From NCBI GenBank assembly GCA_021129875.1, contig JAJOKK010000164.1:1-7045 (forward strand): DNA of 7,045 nt. Direction: 5' to 3'. The notes under the pieces are model-generated. The model was not told the origin of the DNA, did no database searches, and saw only the letters and a list, made by a program, of their open reading frames with translations. Positions 5,724-7,045 of the stretch are shown piece by piece. The DNA is from Candidatus Bipolaricaulota bacterium (GTDB taxonomy: Bacteria; Bipolaricaulota; Bipolaricaulia; UBA7950; UBA9294). Made by a program: the position numbers and the translations under genes. Numbering within the stretch: the first letter of the stretch is position 1; each line of letters opens with the position of its first letter.

Positions 5724-6617
5724 GTGATTATCGATATTCTATTACCGATCTTCCTGGTCGCGGGGAGCGGTTACGCGATCGGTCGCGTATTACGCCTCGA
5801 TCCGCAACCGTTGACCAAAATCGTCTTCTACCTCCTCACCCCGGCGCTCATCTTTCACTCCATCTACACACACACGGTCGCCGGAAGAGAGGTCGGCACA
5901 GTGATCCTCTTCGTCATGATTCTGCACCTTGCCCTCATAGTCCTTGGCCTGATCGGTGCGCGAATTATGCGCTTGGATGATAATCTGCGCATCGCCGTGA
6001 CCCTATCTCTCTCGTTCAACAACGTCGGAAACTATGGGTTGCCGCTTCTTCTCTTCGCTTTTGGCGAACCAGGGTTAGCGCTTGGGGTTATCTACATGGT
6101 CTCCCATATTGCGATGCAGGCCACGCTGGGCGTGGGGATCGCTGTCTGGTCAAAGGATCGTTCGTTGCGTACCTTCACCAACGCCTTGCTGTCGGTTCCA
6201 TGGGTGTACGCCCTTGTTATCGCCCTGCTTCTGCACACAACAGCGGTCGCTATCCCCTCGTGGCTCGCCCGTCCGATCGAACTCCTCGCACAGGCGGCGA
6301 TCCCGCTCCAGCTTCTCGTTTTGGGGATTGAGCTTTCTTGGGTCAAGCTCGGGAGCGTCTTTCGGCTAGCCGCACCGATCACATTGGCCAAGCTGCTGAT
6401 CCCCCCGCTGTTGGCCTGGGGATTGACAGCAGCTCTCGGAATCGGAGGGCTGCTGCGCGCCGTTCTGATCATCCAGGCAAGCACCCCCACTGCGGTGAAC
6501 ACTCTGATCCTCGCGTTACGCTACAAACGCCGAGCCGACCTTGTTGCGGCGATCGTCCTCCTCACCACCGTCGGAAGCCTGATAACGATCGGCATCCTGC
6601 TATCCGTGTTGCTCTGA
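5724..6617 (+). CDS. AEC (auxin efflux carrier) family transporter
   Basis: This 297-residue membrane carrier belongs to the AEC family, whose bacterial members move organic acids such as malate or malonate, or unknown solutes, across the inner membrane. About ten hydrophobic segments are visible (near 4-22, 31-50, 57-80, 88-111, 116-141, 152-172, 183-203, 213-235, 239-262 and 272-296), the repeat-of-five layout of the family. The N-terminal half has the conserved SFNNVGNYGLPL (97-108) in the fourth helix, and the C-terminal half has QASTPTAVNTLILA (251-264), the corresponding signature. Length is normal for the family. I choose GTG at 5724, supported by AAGGAG 9 bases upstream; the product then starts at helix 1. 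The gene diverges from tdh across 271 bases and is followed by no recognisable gene. Linkage to threonine breakdown is suggested only by position; the substrate cannot be told. Confidence 0.94.
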   Translation: MIIDILLPIFLVAGSGYAIGRVLRLDPQPLTKIVFYLLTPALIFHSIYTHTVAGREVGTVILFVMILHLALIVLGLIGARIMRLDDNLRIAVTLSLSFNNVGNYGLPLLLFAFGEPGLALGVIYMVSHIAMQATLGVGIAVWSKDRSLRTFTNALLSVPWVYALVIALLLHTTAVAIPSWLARPIELLAQAAIPLQLLVLGIELSWVKLGSVFRLAAPITLAKLLIPPLLAWGLTAALGIGGLLRAVLIIQASTPTAVNTLILALRYKRRADLVAAIVLLTTVGSLITIGILLSVLL

Positions 6618-6680
6618 CCGTTTTTCTCAGCGGAACTCCATGAAGGCTCAGCGTTTTGCCGCTTACCCTAAGGAGGGAAC

Positions 6681-6908
6681 TCATGCTGCATAAAGGTGGT
6701 TCCGCTTTATATTGGTGTGGGCGCCGACCTTTGTACGCAACAGATTAACCGGCCCAGCAATGCTGCCGCGCCAAGGCCTAAATTTGCTCCTTGCCGAAAA
6801 GATCCGCTGAACAATCATCGTCAGCATTGATTCTCTCGTTGCCGACGCGCGGGCGCTCAGCGCTTCACCTATCTCTTCCTGCTTTTCACACCCGATAGAT
6901 GTACGCAT
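6681..6908 (-). CDS. Doubtful 75-residue frame, no family recognised
   Basis: The frame starts at ATG 6906-6908, which overlaps a TGA stop, and has no ribosome site. An internal ATG at 6822-6824 has only a weak GAGAGAA upstream. The product is strongly basic in its second half (RIFSARSKFRPWRG, then NIKRNHLYAA) and has no membrane segment. I recognise no domain. It may be a remnant of a decayed gene or chance; codon usage is not obviously like the neighbours. Confidence 0.15.
   Translation of the reverse strand: MRTSIGCEKQEEIGEALSARASATRESMLTMIVQRIFSARSKFRPWRGSIAGPVNLLRTKVGAHTNIKRNHLYAA
6683..6748 (+). CDS. Possible 21-residue small ORF with a consensus ribosome site
   Basis: TAAGGAGG (6669-6676), a perfect Shine-Dalgarno, stands 6 bases before ATG 6683. 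The frame encodes 21 residues (MLHKGGSALYWCGRRPLYAT plus one) and ends at TAA 6746-6748. It lies 65 bases after the AEC gene on the same strand, so it could be cotranscribed. The peptide has no recognisable motif. Either a small protein or leader, or a ribosome site whose original gene has been lost. Confidence 0.3.
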   Translation: MLHKGGSALYWCGRRPLYATD

Positions 6909-6944
6909 TCAGTAAACCCATACTGGCTGGAATGTGGCAGGCCT

Positions 6945-7045
6945 AGAACCACGGATTGACACTGATAGACACAGATCAGAGAATAGAGATCAGAGAATAG
7001 AGAACATCCCTCTTCACTCTTCACTTATTACTCATCACTCCGGCC
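6945..7045. repeat. Low-complexity dispersed-type repeat at right edge
   Basis: The segment begins AGAACCACGGATTGACACTG and continues with GATAGACAC and CAGATCAGAG units, then a perfect tandem of GATCAGAGAATAGA (6974-6987 and 6988-7001), then pyrimidine-rich CTTCACT units. One frame reads PRIDTDRHRSENRDQRIEN, a spurious peptide type I recall from repeat-derived frames in many environmental genomes. It is interrupted by the window edge. No coding role is seen. Confidence 0.65.
6974..7001. repeat. Tandem 14-bp direct repeat, two copies
   Basis: GATCAGAGAATAGA occurs twice head to tail without mismatch, inside the low-complexity repeat. Confidence 0.9.

Larger units (their letters stand above)
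6618..7045. other. Intergenic region after the AEC gene, no convincing gene
   Basis: These 428 bases lack a recognisable gene. AGCGGAAC (6629-6636) and GTTCCGCT (6699-6706) are a perfect 8-bp inverted repeat 62 bases apart. A short plus frame with a consensus ribosome site and a 75-codon minus frame lie in the first 300 bases. The last 100 bases are a low-complexity repeat. No clear intrinsic terminator for the AEC gene was found: TTTTTCTC at 6621-6628 follows the stop closely but has no good stem before it. Confidence 0.6.

Noticed and set aside
4730..5980. 416-codon open frame on the plus strand across tdh and into the AEC gene
   Set aside because: It is antisense to the well-supported tdh gene and overlaps the AEC start. 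Its product is rich in Arg, His and Pro with no domain, typical of a shadow frame in a GC-rich gene.
6691..6706. T-box riboswitch-like core, AAAGGTGGTTCCGC
   Set aside because: It resembles the T-box GGTGGNACCGCG sequence, but the space upstream is too short for stem I with a specifier loop, no terminator follows, and no synthetase or amino-acid gene is downstream.
6945..7045. CRISPR array
   Set aside because: The two 14-bp copies are directly adjacent with no spacers, and the rest is low-complexity sequence.

Overview
The window reads as chromosomal DNA from a heterotrophic bacterium with mixed GC content (moderately GC-rich by eye) that takes up peptides or oligosaccharides and uses amino acids. 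The organism cannot be named from this sequence. The solute-binding protein has a plain Sec-type signal without a lipobox cysteine, which is common in diderm and Thermotogota/Bipolaricaulota-like lineages. That lineage hint is weak inference only. The motif GATC is strikingly frequent, roughly three times the random expectation by hand count.

Layout. Positions 1-273 hold no convincing gene, only a weak open frame running off the left edge. Positions 274-3977 (minus strand) are a three-gene ABC importer operon of the peptide/nickel (Dpp/Opp) type, transcribed in the order solute-binding protein, DppB-like permease, DppC-like permease. A good sigma-70-type promoter lies about 115 bases upstream of the first gene. 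No ATPase gene (DppD/DppF type) is present in the window. The 512-base gap 3978-4489 holds that promoter, a leader with an orphan Shine-Dalgarno sequence and a small hairpin, a probable non-autonomous palindromic repeat element of about 152 bp with short flanking direct repeats, and two further hairpins behind the next gene. Positions 4490-5452 (minus) encode a short-chain-dehydrogenase-type L-threonine 3-dehydrogenase with a TTG start. Divergent from it, 5724-6617 (plus) encodes an AEC (auxin efflux carrier) family transporter starting at GTG. The 271-base divergent region carries an 8-bp inverted repeat over a candidate promoter and a perfect 8-bp hairpin in the transporter leader. Positions 6618-7045 are non-coding apart from two doubtful small frames, and end in a low-complexity repeat of a dispersed type.

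How it fits together. The importer would bring in peptides (or another family-5 substrate), threonine dehydrogenase would oxidise threonine to 2-amino-3-ketobutyrate, and the divergently oriented AEC carrier could move a related organic acid or amino-acid product. This functional link is inferred from proximity only. I found no clear novel defence or enzymatic system. The most unusual material is in the intergenic regions: the palindromic element, the leader of the importer operon and the palindromes at promoters.
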